A stretch of 64,000 bases of DNA from positions 2,085,373-2,149,372 of the forward strand of contig CAJINV010000009.1 of assembly GCA_905178155.1 (NCBI GenBank). The letters run 5' to 3'. Below the pieces are notes generated by a model that worked only from the letters and a program-made list of their open reading frames with translations, did not search any database and had not been told where the DNA came from. This DNA comes from Amoebophrya sp. A120. Lineage: Eukaryota > Sar > Dinophyceae > Syndiniales > Amoebophryaceae. How positions within the stretch are numbered: position 1 is the stretch's first letter; every line of letters starts with the position of its first letter. This document shows, piece after piece, positions 1-10,003 of this stretch. The position numbers and the translations under genes are program-made.

Positions 1-700
1 ACAGCAAGTGCAAGATCATGATACTAGACGACGTAGCACGATACACGACTAGTACCCACCATGAGAGGAAAAAAAGAGAGCAGCGGTTTATCTGGTCCTC
101 TTAACAATAACACCGAGTCTCGCACCGCTAAACCGGTTACACTTTTCACTTCTACCGGGAGGAACACGGAAGAGCTGGTGCACCTGCATCTTCGTCTACT
201 TTAAAACGTCGTGTGTGTGTCCCTGGACCACGCGGAGCGCTTTTTGTTTTTCTTTTCCTCTTAAAAGACAAAGAGGGCGAAAGTACATAGATTAGGATTG
301 TACACAATGAATGTTGTTGAAAAGCATCATACAAAGCATGATCGTAGAAAACACAATGAAAACTTTATAATTGAGTTTAGAGTTTGATGACCAAATATTT
401 TATTTCACCCTCATGATCGCAACATCATCTTCGTCCAGGCAGCAACCCCTTCTGTGTTGTGCCCGCCACTACCAAAAATATCACATACAGCTCCTCCAGG
501 AGCCACGGTGCAGATGTCAATGTCACCAACATAAACGTAGCCTTATTTTGCGAAATAAAACCCTCCCTGAACTTGACAGGCCTTCCACAAAAGTTCAAGT
601 TGCGAACAATCTCCCTACGCCAAAGGTAGGTACTACGGTATCTTCGTTATCCTGTCATTTAGACAGGTACCAAAAAAATATTTGCGATTCGACATACCCC
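1..700. other. Left-edge flank, no gene recognised
   Basis: This stretch is the 3' flank of the minus-strand zinc-ribbon gene. It holds only short open frames with no conserved motif. I see no RNA gene or clear repeat in it. Confidence 0.5.
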
Positions 701-1801
701 CTACTCGTCAATTTCCAAAAATTCCACATCGGACAAGTCATCTCCGTCGATGTCCCCCCCACCCGCATCTACGACCAGCATGTTCCTGAGGAGCGAGTTC
801 TCCGCCGAGCCCAGACTGTCGAACATGGAGAGCGACAGTCTATCACCCGGATTGTTCGTCGTGGTCCCTCCTGTCCTCGGGCTGCCACCGTTGCTACCCT
901 CGCCACCACCTGGTTCTTCTGGCCGAGGTGTTTTGTTCACCTCCGTGTTCATCGCCAGTTGGAGGCGCTGCTGCATCAACGTTTCGCGACTTATCCCCTT
1001 CTCGCGCATTTCGGCCTCGTCCAGGTCGATGGAGGCGCTCGCGTCCTCGTACAGCGCGTTGTCTACCTTCCAGCGTTCCCAAATTTTCATCCAGTTGGTC
1101 CTCAACATGCCGCAGTCGGGGCACTGCGGGATCCCGAACGGGCAGTCGTACCGCAGCACGCAGTTGCAGTTGTTCCCGGACATTCCTGCGCCGCAGAGGT
1201 ACAGGTCCGTGTTCTCGTAGTGGGTGCCGCACTTGCTGCAAAACATGAAGTCTCGCCCCGGCTTGTGCTTCTCCTCGCAGAGCAGACAAAACCAAAACTG
1301 CCGGTCAAGGCTGTCGGTTGGCGGTTGCAGTTGCGGATGGGCGGTGGCGAGTTGCGCTGCTTGCTCCTTTATCACGGCAGATTCCTCTGAGGCGGCGCCA
1401 CATGCGAGCCTTCGCTGCTCCGGTGTCAGCTTGACTACCACTTTCGCTTTGCCCTGCAGGTAATCCTGGTCCTCGAGCTTGACAAGTGCGTCAACTAGCG
1501 TTTTGGACAGGTCGATATCGAGGTAAATGCTGAGAAAGGTCGTCACGTCAACGTTTTTTCCTAGAATGCCCTCGAACAATTTCTGGTGGTCCGGCGCGCG
1601 GACGAGCTGGCGCCAGATCTCCGCATCCTGGAGCCGGAACCGTTGTTTTTCAAATTCGCCGCAGTCCGTCCCGAGTAATCGGAGAAAAAGCTTGGTGCGG
1701 TACACAAACTCCGAGAACTGCTTCAAATACTGCGTTGTGTATGGCTTCTTTTTGATAACGTCTTCGTACTGTTGCAGCAGCAGTTCCTCCACCTTCGCGA
1801 T
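701..1801 (-). CDS. Zinc-ribbon protein of unknown function, 5' exon missing
   Basis: About 366 residues are coded here and I do not recognise the family. The N-terminal half is charged and helical (EELLLQQYEDVIKKKPYTTQ onward). The middle carries paired cysteines that look like zinc-binding ribbons: CLLC, then CSKC thirteen residues later, then a CGAG/CNC cluster, then CPFGIPQCPDC. The tail is acidic and ends FLEIDE. The frame has no usable ATG. An in-frame TAG sits directly before the ATC codon at 1801-1799 and forms a CATAG splice acceptor, so this is most likely the last exon and a short 5' exon lies above 1802. I could not fix that exon. Zinc binding is inferred from cysteine spacing only. 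Confidence 0.7.
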   Translation of the reverse strand: MAKVEELLLQQYEDVIKKKPYTTQYLKQFSEFVYRTKLFLRLLGTDCGEFEKQRFRLQDAEIWRQLVRAPDHQKLFEGILGKNVDVTTFLSIYLDIDLSKTLVDALVKLEDQDYLQGKAKVVVKLTPEQRRLACGAASEESAVIKEQAAQLATAHPQLQPPTDSLDRQFWFCLLCEEKHKPGRDFMFCSKCGTHYENTDLYLCGAGMSGNNCNCVLRYDCPFGIPQCPDCGMLRTNWMKIWERWKVDNALYEDASASIDLDEAEMREKGISRETLMQQRLQLAMNTEVNKTPRPEEPGGGEGSNGGSPRTGGTTTNNPGDRLSLSMFDSLGSAENSLLRNMLVVDAGGGDIDGDDLSDVEFLEIDE

Positions 1802-1999
1802 CTATGCAATGGAAAAATCATGCCCCCGCGGCAGCAACAGTTCACATTCAGGAAGTGCACATGGACAACGCCGAGGTCGCTGCATGGAGTAGGATGCACT
1901 CCTTCTCCTTTTTACAAGACCAATTAATAGGTCAGCTCGAGAGCAGCGCAGTGAGTTGCAAAAAGCGTCTCCTATGACCCGACGAATAATATCAAATAT

Positions 2000-2026
2000 C
2001 CTAAACCCTAGACCCATAAAACCCTA
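2000..2026 (+). repeat. Telomere-like degenerate CCCTAAA repeats
   Basis: The bases run CCTAAACCCTAGACCCATAA and then AACCCTA, which is roughly three imperfect copies of the CCCTAAA/TTTAGGG telomere unit of plants and dinoflagellates. It is too short and imperfect to be more than a possible relic, and lies in the upstream region of the zinc-ribbon gene. Confidence 0.25.
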
Positions 2027-2201
2027 TCGGCGGACCGGGACGGAAGCAGGACGTAGATCGGAGGGAAGAAGAATTACGACGAATAATAATAATTTTAATT
2101 ATTGATGCTACCTTGCAAACAATTTGCTACTTCGACCTGGATGGAATTACATATCAAAAAGAAGCCGTGTTGCTCACTACTTACACTTTCAAATACATTT
2201 T

Positions 2202-4838
2202 CTACATGAAATAATCAAGCGCCGCGGGTGCGAGGGCGGCGATACTAGTTTTATTGCATAGGACCAACTCGTCGTACACAGTGCTCGGGTCCTCCGGCTC
2301 GACCACCTCCGCAAGGTTGGGGGCACTTAGGCTGGGCATGATCTCCGTGCCGGGGTCCACGCCGTCCAAAAAGCGAATCCGGATGTGATTCTCCTGCAGA
2401 TAAGCGGTGCGCTTCGCGCCCTGCTTCGGCCGTGCAACCGCCTTCGGGTTGGGGGCGAATAGTCGCGGCGATCCAGGCGCCGGCGTAGAGCTCGACCCCG
2501 AGCGGGTCCGAAGGAAAGTGGAGTGATCGTTCTCCTCCGCACCCGGACCCGCCACGGCACGTGTGGAGAGACGGATGGAAGCTGTCTTGCCCACCCCGTC
2601 CAGCTGGGCGACGCTGACCGTTCGCCCACGTTTGGAGTCTCCGGCACCGCGGATGGACTGCTGGGACGCGGAAGAACCGCTACGAAGTAACTCCTTACTC
2701 CGCGCCGACCCGACCCACACGCCTTGCTTCCCGGGTGAGAGGTTCAAATTTGACCCGGAGTGTTGCAATGCTTTGGGCTGGATGCTATCCGACGAATTGT
2801 GGAGTGGTGCTCTGTTGTGGAGACGAACCGTGGCTGGGCACCACGTCGGTCCGTTGTTCGAAATCCCACCGCCACTCATCTTCAAAGACTGATTGCTCCC
2901 GCCCGGCGCCGGGCGGCTGCCACCGCTGTCGTTGTGCGGCTGGGAAAACTGCCTTGCGGGCGCGTGGTCATGCTGCGCCAGCGTGCCACTGCTGGCCTGT
3001 GGGTGTAAGTCCGCGCGCTCCCCCCGGCCGCCGGCGCGCTTCTTTGCACGCGTGAATGTCAGCAGTTGCTGCACCTTTACCTCTGCCTGCAGCTTCGCTC
3101 GCAGCCTCGACGAGTTGATCTTTCCCTTTATTGATTTCGCTTTGTTCTTCGCAACGTTAAGAGCAGTCGTAAAAACATTTTCCTGGGCCGACTTCTGTTG
3201 CGGCGCGGGAGCGTTTCCTTTTCCAACGCTACGGTCCCGGGGCCGCTCGGTTACGACAATTCTATTTCCTAAGACGTCCCTTTTGTCAATACTACTCCTG
3301 CTGGACGACGCTGAAGATGGCTCGACGTCAGACGAGCCTGATCTTCCTGGTCCTCGTCCTCGCCCGCGCGCTGCTTGTCCATCCTTGACCGGCTGCGGAT
3401 TGTTCCATGGTTGGACGTTGTTTCGCTCCAGTTTTATTATGCCCCCCGAGGGAGGCCTGGGCGGCGGGCCAGCTCCGCCGGCAAATTTCTCCCGGTAGCG
3501 ACCTACGCGACCGGTACTTGCAGTGCTATCCCGCTCTGTGGCGCTCGTCAGCGTTGCAGATGCAGCAGCCGCGTCGTTGTAATACGCGTTTTGGTTTTTC
3601 GTCCTGCTCCTCCTTTGCTCCATATTCAGATTGCAGAGGTCGGCTTCGTCGAGCAGCAGGTCACTGCGGTTGCTGAGCCGTGTTACCTCAATCAGGTCCT
3701 TCACGTTGCGGTCTACGTCGCCACCAGGGGTTCCGGTGAGACCTGGCTTCGACATGACGCTTGGCCCTGCGAAATTCTTGATGGCGCCCGGTTGCAAAAC
3801 ACGCTTGGCCGGATAGAAAGCATTTTGATTTTCCTGCTGCGCCCCAGATGCTGGTAGAGGTGCCTTGGACGGTGCCTTGGAGGAGGAGGGAGGTCCTGCT
3901 GGCGCCGTCGTCTTACTGAACTGTCCTTTGAACTTTTCTGTTATCTTTTTTGGCTGCACCTGGATAGGCGTATCCTCGCCCCCTCCGTTCAACGCATAGA
4001 GGAAATTAAACATTCCGGTGCTGTCGTCTGTGTTAGCATTTTCCGGGCTGTTCGTTCGGGCCCTGTTGTTCGCACCTTGAGGTGGACTCCCTGAGCGCTT
4101 ATTGGGCTCCTTGCTTCCTTTGTCCTTTGCAGTCTGCCCTCCGTCGGCCTCGACATCTTCGTCCCAGTAATTGTCAAAGAAGCTGCTGAGCTCTGATTTC
4201 GGTTGTTGCTGGTCCCAGTCGTCTGCGTAACTTGCAATCTGTTGCTGGTTCTTGCCAGCCGTGGCCGCTTGGCGTATTTTACTCCGGGTGTCGCCGCCGC
4301 GCGCAAAGCCCTGGATCGGGCGCACCGTCTCAATTATTTTCGGCGCAGTCGGCGCCGGAGGCAGGAATGGACCTCGCCCGCCCGCAACGTTCTGGGTGAC
4401 CGGCGGCGATTTCCGGCCACCGGGACCAGGAGCTCCTGCAGGTGGGCGAGCACCTCCTTGGTTGTTAATGCTATTGACTTTCGTTGTGCCAGGAGAGGCT
4501 GGTGCAGTAGAATTTTGATTCATTTTCGGCGTACTAGGTGAGCCCTGCTCAAAAATTGCAGGCTTCAATACTTGCCGCGCTTGTTGCTCACCGCGGGCAG
4601 GTGCTGGAGTAGATGATGCCTTCTTATTCGAAGAGTCGACAGCAGCGAGGTACGCATCCCGAGGACTCCCGCTTTTACCACCGCCTGCTTTGACGACAGC
4701 ACCGCCTTCTGACTGCTTGGCCTTTGCCGCCGCGGGTTGACTGTCTTTCGTGGCCGCTTTGCTCTTTGCCTTTCCTGCGCCGCGTCCTCTCGGCTCGTCG
4801 TAGGAGGCGGCAAAGAAGCCTTTGAAGTTGAAATCCAT
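2202..4838 (-). CDS. Large disordered protein, unknown function
   Basis: A single open frame of 878 residues starts at the ATG at 4838-4836 (MDFNFKGFFAASYDEPRGRG). The frame extends eight codons further up without another ATG. Composition is dominated by Ser, Pro, Gly, Ala, Gln and Asn, with basic patches near the middle, so most of it should be intrinsically disordered. The last 70 residues are more ordered and hydrophobic (IRIRFLDGVDPGTEIMPSLS to the end at LDYFM). I see no catalytic motif and no membrane segment. Basic low-complexity proteins of this kind often bind RNA or cytoskeleton, but nothing here shows it. Confidence 0.7.
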   Translation of the reverse strand: MDFNFKGFFAASYDEPRGRGAGKAKSKAATKDSQPAAAKAKQSEGGAVVKAGGGKSGSPRDAYLAAVDSSNKKASSTPAPARGEQQARQVLKPAIFEQGSPSTPKMNQNSTAPASPGTTKVNSINNQGGARPPAGAPGPGGRKSPPVTQNVAGGRGPFLPPAPTAPKIIETVRPIQGFARGGDTRSKIRQAATAGKNQQQIASYADDWDQQQPKSELSSFFDNYWDEDVEADGGQTAKDKGSKEPNKRSGSPPQGANNRARTNSPENANTDDSTGMFNFLYALNGGGEDTPIQVQPKKITEKFKGQFSKTTAPAGPPSSSKAPSKAPLPASGAQQENQNAFYPAKRVLQPGAIKNFAGPSVMSKPGLTGTPGGDVDRNVKDLIEVTRLSNRSDLLLDEADLCNLNMEQRRSRTKNQNAYYNDAAAASATLTSATERDSTASTGRVGRYREKFAGGAGPPPRPPSGGIIKLERNNVQPWNNPQPVKDGQAARGRGRGPGRSGSSDVEPSSASSSRSSIDKRDVLGNRIVVTERPRDRSVGKGNAPAPQQKSAQENVFTTALNVAKNKAKSIKGKINSSRLRAKLQAEVKVQQLLTFTRAKKRAGGRGERADLHPQASSGTLAQHDHAPARQFSQPHNDSGGSRPAPGGSNQSLKMSGGGISNNGPTWCPATVRLHNRAPLHNSSDSIQPKALQHSGSNLNLSPGKQGVWVGSARSKELLRSGSSASQQSIRGAGDSKRGRTVSVAQLDGVGKTASIRLSTRAVAGPGAEENDHSTFLRTRSGSSSTPAPGSPRLFAPNPKAVARPKQGAKRTAYLQENHIRIRFLDGVDPGTEIMPSLSAPNLAEVVEPEDPSTVYDELVLCNKTSIAALAPAALDYFM

Positions 4839-5945
4839 GCTCAGCAGTTGCAGCTTTCTCAACTAGTACCTCCACAACAACGCGCCTTATTTATTGACGT
4901 CCGCATGTTGGAGGTGCTGTTCACGCACTCACTGGCCATGGCACAGGGACCCGCTGCCCGACGGAGATCGTTTTGAGTTTCTCTGGTTCTTCTTAGCGTT
5001 AGGTATATAATGTAGTCTGTGCTGTTTCAAAGAAATGCAATCCAAAATGAACTACTTAAATAAAAAGACAATCAGAATGTAGTCATCGTTCGTCGTCGTG
5101 TTCTACCTTGAAGATAGTACGCTTACCATGAAGAGGACGACGAGGAGCTAAAACATACATGGCATGATTCATGAATGATGGTTACAATGAAAATTCTAAA
5201 GTTAGGCAATACACCTATATCTACAGGGTTTGCACGAGAAGAACATTCGCGTTTTTTTTATTTGACAACAAGGGATGGGAAGCTCTTGAATGGACTGCGA
5301 TTTTATCATGTGCCAGCACGAAAATATTGCTTGGAAGTGTACACAAAAGATATTGTTTGTCCGACAAGCCAAATCCTGAACTACGTGCAATGCCACGTTC
5401 TAGGCGTACCGACTGTGAATGAAATACTGCAACAGAATACCGATTTGCCACCTTACCGATTCTTTTTTCCGATAATTGTCAACTACGGAATCTAGTTAAG
5501 TGCTACAACGAGAGCCGAATCATTCTGCACTTCTCTTCCTGGACCGAGATGCTGCGTAAAGAGAAATCTTCGATTGGTCCGACTAGTACTAAAGCACTGC
5601 GGTGAGGCGCAAAATCTGCACTGCCTTCAATGCGGAAAGTCATCAAATCACATGGCACTTTTGATGTGCACATCGAAGTGACATCAAGCCACATGAATCT
5701 GATTTACAACAACGAAGACAAACAAGAACTACTAACACGAACAACAAGAAGATCATTCTGAAAAATAGACTGGCTTCGTACTAGTACAGTGCCTGAGTCG
5801 ATGTTTGTCTAGTAGTCACTTTTTGCCAGAATTTCTTTGTGCTTCACACAGATACGGGTAAGGCAGTCGCTGTTCTGAGTTCGTGTCAAAAGACAGTTGT
5901 CCGTCATTTGTACCAATTGTTGTTCTGCCTGTCGCGCCTCAACCT
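4839..5945. other. Intergenic, no gene recognised
   Basis: This is AT-richer than the neighbouring coding sequence. It holds a 106-codon plus-strand frame from 5175 with no recognisable motif, which I treat as chance. No tRNA-like or repeat structure was seen. Confidence 0.5.
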
Positions 5946-8618
5946 TCACACGTCTCGTCGCTCCATCCAGAAATTAACACTGATACTTGGTGTGAGTGCG
6001 TGCATTGCGTGTAACCAGCCTTTCGGGATTATCACAAGGTCTCCCGGTCCTGCAACAAGATCTATGGGACAGAGCGCAGCTTCGTCCTTCCCGAAGACCT
6101 CGAGATTTGGCACGAAGTTTTTATTCGCACCTTGAGCTTTCGTGGGCCGTGTTGCTTGCTGCTGCGCCAATATGTCAGCCGACGGAGATGTCATCAGTGC
6201 CTGTGCCCGCACGGCGGTAAGCTGCTCCTGACACACATTGGTGACCGGGTTTCGGTGCTTCTGCCAGTACTGCTGTCGTTTGCTTATCTCTTCTTCTAAA
6301 CCGGATTTGTCAATAAATGCAAGAGCGGCCTCGTCGTCCGAAGCCGAACGCGGCCGCTCGCGCTCTACTCTATCAACATTGCAGCTGCTTCTACTAGCGG
6401 CTTCCTTTAGCCCTTCCTTCGGAAAGTGCCACCACGGAGGCGCGATCTTGATGCGTTTGTAGCCAGCGACCTGCACGTAGGCGTTGTCCATGGTGTCGTA
6501 GTGCATATTAGTAATTGTGTTCCGCGTTCCCATCCAGATGCTTGACACATCAGCCTCGAAAGTCCACGGCACTGAGTTTTTCAGTTCCGGAATCTGCCGA
6601 AACAAATTGTGCTGGGCCAGGTACACAATTTGTTCATCTTTATTTTTCCCAGTGTCGCACTCCTGCTTGTGATGCTGATGTGCTCGTCGCCCAGAGCCAG
6701 TGCTGCCCTGATCGCTTGCGCTGATGCCTTCTCGCTGAGGACCACTACCCCGGTCGTCTGGCTGTTGTTCAGGAAGATGCTTCGATTCTGAAGATGAAAG
6801 ATCGCAACATTTGTCTACGTCTTCCTGCTCGTCGTCTTGACTTTGCAGAAAGCATTCGCTCAAAAACTTCTCGAAAGTCCAGTAGGCTTCGGTCATCTCC
6901 GTGCCGCTGTCGTGTCTTGCGGAGGTCATGATGGCTTCGCAGCTGTATATCTCCAACGGCACGACACGGTGCTTGTGCTGTAGCCAGAAGTTCATGGAAT
7001 TCATTTCTTGAAAGCACGGCCAGTCCGCTATGCATTTCCATCGTCGTGCAAAACCGGGAAGGCGTTGGGGCTCGGGGTGAAAATTGGTGTTTTTTGTGTC
7101 GCTGTAGTGAGAGTAGCTGCCTGGTGCGGCTCGCTCTGCCGAAAAGTGCAAGCGGAAGAGTTCGCGCAGGGAGGGTCGTGTGTCAAAAGAGTCATATTCC
7201 GGCGACGAAGGGATATCGATCAGATACTGATTTCGCAACGATGTTGCGAAAGATGAAAGCTGCTTGAGTCCTCCATCCTCACGGACTTCATCTCTCCGAC
7301 GTGACAATGAGGCGTCACCGCCGACGGCGCAGTTGGTGCTGCCGTGTGCTCCTTCATTGGTTGCCGTATGAAGGTCGTGGTCCAAAAGGTGAATCCTCTT
7401 GTTTGGGCAAGGACAAATCTCTGACTCTTTCGACGTCGAGCGCACGACCTTCATATCCTCTCTGCAATTAGAATGATTCTCCTCGGTGATCCTCCTCGTC
7501 GTCGTTTTCGACCTGTGCAACAGGGCCCAGTCGGCACTTTGGATAAGCGTGGATAGTTGTTGCCCCCGACGCCCAAACATAGCGAGACCTCCCCGATTCA
7601 AGCCTTCGTCGAGAGCAGCGAACGCGAGACTGATGTTGTTGGCGTGCTGGCGTAGGGTATCGTTTGAAGTGTCGGTCGAAGTACAGCCATAGCAACCCCC
7701 CAGAATCAAGAGGCAAAACACAAGGCAATCCTGACGGGCTTGTAGTTGAGCATGTGCATGTGGTTCCACCGAATCCCCCACCTCGCCAAGATGCGGATCA
7801 CAAGTTTTACCGCCCACAGCTGCAGCGCCACTTGTCATCTCCATAACACGGGTTTTCACGAGAGAAAGGCCTTCGATTTTCGGCCTCAATGTCGATGACA
7901 AACGCTCTAGCATTCTGCAATTCGAAGTAGGAGGCGACGGGGTGGTGCTCGAAGACACCGACATCGACGTGCTGCCCGCGGCGCTCGTTATAGTAGCAGC
8001 GTTCGTACTATCCGAATCCGGCTTACAACTTCGAATTATTTCTACATCTTCCCCATCCCCATTCTCAGCATCCTTCACAATCTCCTCATGTAACAGGAGG
8101 ACGTCGCGCAGAGCTTTATCTTCCTCCGCACTTCCAAGAATCGCGGTTGCGGCCCCGCCGTCGTGTTCGTTGACCGCTTGGAGCGGTAAAAACTGCTCCC
8201 TGAGCGCCAAGACAGTGGCGTGGTACTGCAGAACCACAGCAGCCTGCTGTGCCTGGCGATCGATGCCAACTACCTTCGTCCTTGTGTAAAAACTTTCTCC
8301 TTGCTTAGTACTGTAGTTCTTTGTTCTGCTAGAGCTAGTACTTGCAATCGCAATGGAATTATCAGCGTCGCGAAAGGACGGAGGCTCGTCTTCACCACAA
8401 CTGGTGGACGAATTTAAGCTATCATCGCAGCTTTTGCTTCCTCCGTATGTTCGTGCCCCTTTTGCTCGCACCACTGATCGGGTAGTCTGAAAACCGTCTT
8501 GCTCTGGTGCAATTTGCGCATGGAAAGAGTGATCGGACACGTAACCCGAAGCAGGATCAACATCCTCCCTATCCTCCTCATCACTGCTGGAGGAAAATAC
8601 CCCCCACGGATCCGCCAT
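5946..8618 (-). CDS. JmjC-domain Fe(II)/2-oxoglutarate oxygenase
   Basis: The product is 890 residues from the ATG at 8618-8616 (MADPWGVFSSSSDEEDREDV). The C-terminal third is a JmjC/cupin-8 domain. The metal-binding HxD is in NMHYDTMDNAYVQVAGYKRI (His about 706, Asp about 708), and the distal histidine lies in IIPKGWLHAMHALTPSISVN (about 870). This layout matches small JmjC proteins such as HSPBAP1, JMJD5 or TYW5 relatives, which hydroxylate or demethylate protein or tRNA substrates; the substrate cannot be read from sequence. About 115 residues separate the two halves of the metal triad, longer than usual, and hold a charged low-complexity insert. The first 500 residues are mostly acidic and Ser-rich. 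The gene has no visible intron. Confidence 0.82.
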   Translation of the reverse strand: MADPWGVFSSSSDEEDREDVDPASGYVSDHSFHAQIAPEQDGFQTTRSVVRAKGARTYGGSKSCDDSLNSSTSCGEDEPPSFRDADNSIAIASTSSSRTKNYSTKQGESFYTRTKVVGIDRQAQQAAVVLQYHATVLALREQFLPLQAVNEHDGGAATAILGSAEEDKALRDVLLLHEEIVKDAENGDGEDVEIIRSCKPDSDSTNAATITSAAGSTSMSVSSSTTPSPPTSNCRMLERLSSTLRPKIEGLSLVKTRVMEMTSGAAAVGGKTCDPHLGEVGDSVEPHAHAQLQARQDCLVFCLLILGGCYGCTSTDTSNDTLRQHANNISLAFAALDEGLNRGGLAMFGRRGQQLSTLIQSADWALLHRSKTTTRRITEENHSNCREDMKVVRSTSKESEICPCPNKRIHLLDHDLHTATNEGAHGSTNCAVGGDASLSRRRDEVREDGGLKQLSSFATSLRNQYLIDIPSSPEYDSFDTRPSLRELFRLHFSAERAAPGSYSHYSDTKNTNFHPEPQRLPGFARRWKCIADWPCFQEMNSMNFWLQHKHRVVPLEIYSCEAIMTSARHDSGTEMTEAYWTFEKFLSECFLQSQDDEQEDVDKCCDLSSSESKHLPEQQPDDRGSGPQREGISASDQGSTGSGRRAHQHHKQECDTGKNKDEQIVYLAQHNLFRQIPELKNSVPWTFEADVSSIWMGTRNTITNMHYDTMDNAYVQVAGYKRIKIAPPWWHFPKEGLKEAASRSSCNVDRVERERPRSASDDEAALAFIDKSGLEEEISKRQQYWQKHRNPVTNVCQEQLTAVRAQALMTSPSADILAQQQATRPTKAQGANKNFVPNLEVFGKDEAALCPIDLVAGPGDLVIIPKGWLHAMHALTPSISVNFWMERRDV

Positions 8619-10003
8619 GATAGATGTTCTCTTCAGGTGGAAGTTGTGCCGCGCGTTTAGGGACTGCACGACATACTAAGTCAATGTAGTAGAGTTGCAG
8701 GTACTACATAAACGAATAAAAACATCACTTCACACCTTGTTCAACAGCGCAGAACCCGAGGAGAAACTCTTAACTACTTATGTACTGAGACGAAGCATAC
8801 CTCCCGATCAGGCTATGTATTAAATTGAATTTTATGACGCATGCAAATGGCCTTTTTGCTATGTATTAAATGCCATAGCCTGGACCTGAGAATTTTCCAC
8901 ATTCCTCCCTTGGAATCAACTGTACTCCATGAACATGATAAATTATGCATCTTCTTCGTGTTCCTGTTCTTGATCCGTTTCACATGTTGACTAACACCGA
9001 CCTCGTCGGTCCGTCGACATCCGAGAGTGGCATCTCTTCGTAACAAATGTTCTCTTCCACTCCTTGGATCGCACTTTGTTCATCGATTTTATTCTTTTTC
9101 ATCTGTCGGAGCTAGTCCTAGTGTTCGGCTTCTCGATCTTGAACTTGATGCGCTTCTGATCTCATCTTGATCTTCTCATCCACGATGCGAGGTCGTCAGC
9201 TTCGAGATACTTAAGCTGCACCAAAACATCAGACGTCATTGCTTTTGCATTTCTTTGAAGGAATTAATGTGTGGTATTCAACATTTCATCATGATCTTCC
9301 GGTCTTCGTCTTCGGTGTGATTGTCATGCAAAGGAAATTTTTCATGAATAGCATGAAGGAAAATCGACGAACAATGACTTTTGCAGGAAGAACGGCAGCG
9401 GTCTCTTGCGGCCCACTAAAGAAACTATGTTAGGCCACGACACTGTTTTGACAACGAAGGAATGAAACTCGACGCAGGTCATTGTGAGGCAACAACAAAA
9501 ACTAGTACAATTACTGAAACATACACTGCAACAACATGATTGGAGACCAATTCGAATCTCGACGAGAGTCGAGCGTCTTTATCGAAGGAATCAGAAATGA
9601 CATCACCATCAGGCCGATATTTTCTTGTCACCCACGAACCCGAACTTCGGCAATTTCGTGCTGCTTCGTTATCGTTGCCACAACTGGAACGTTGGTTCAG
9701 ATTGATATAGTTCGATTTTGTTTTATTCAAGCTTCCTTGATGCTTAAGCTTACTCGTCCGTCCTCCGTATGATATCTATGCATGCAACAACACTCATCGT
9801 GCTCAACAACGACGCTGCAGTTGAAGTTCTTGATATTAATCTGAATGATTAATCATATACAACTTCGCGATTCATTATTTTTGTTTTTCATCACACGTCG
9901 GTCTTGGACTTAAAACGACACACCCTTCGGCGCCCCGATAATCATTCCAACATGTGCCTGTTGTAACCCTCGATCTCATGGTCGTCAGAATCTCCGGCTT
10001 CAG
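8619..10003. other. Intergenic, no gene recognised
   Basis: No conserved frame or RNA gene was seen. It contains the small foldback at 8810-8881. The rest is AT-rich with scattered short frames on both strands. Confidence 0.5.
8810..8881. repeat. Small foldback with internal direct repeat
   Basis: A 72-bp stretch begins AGGCTATG and ends CATAGCCT. Inside, GCTATGTATTAAAT occurs twice (near 8812 and 8859). No target duplication is obvious. Confidence 0.35.

Noticed and set aside
371-1390. Plus-strand open frame of 339 codons
   Set aside because: It lies antisense to the zinc-ribbon exon and has no motif. GC-rich coding sequence often leaves long antisense frames.
5175-5495. Plus-strand frame of 106 codons with ATG
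   Set aside because: No motif, AT-rich intergenic setting and the opposite strand to every supported gene.
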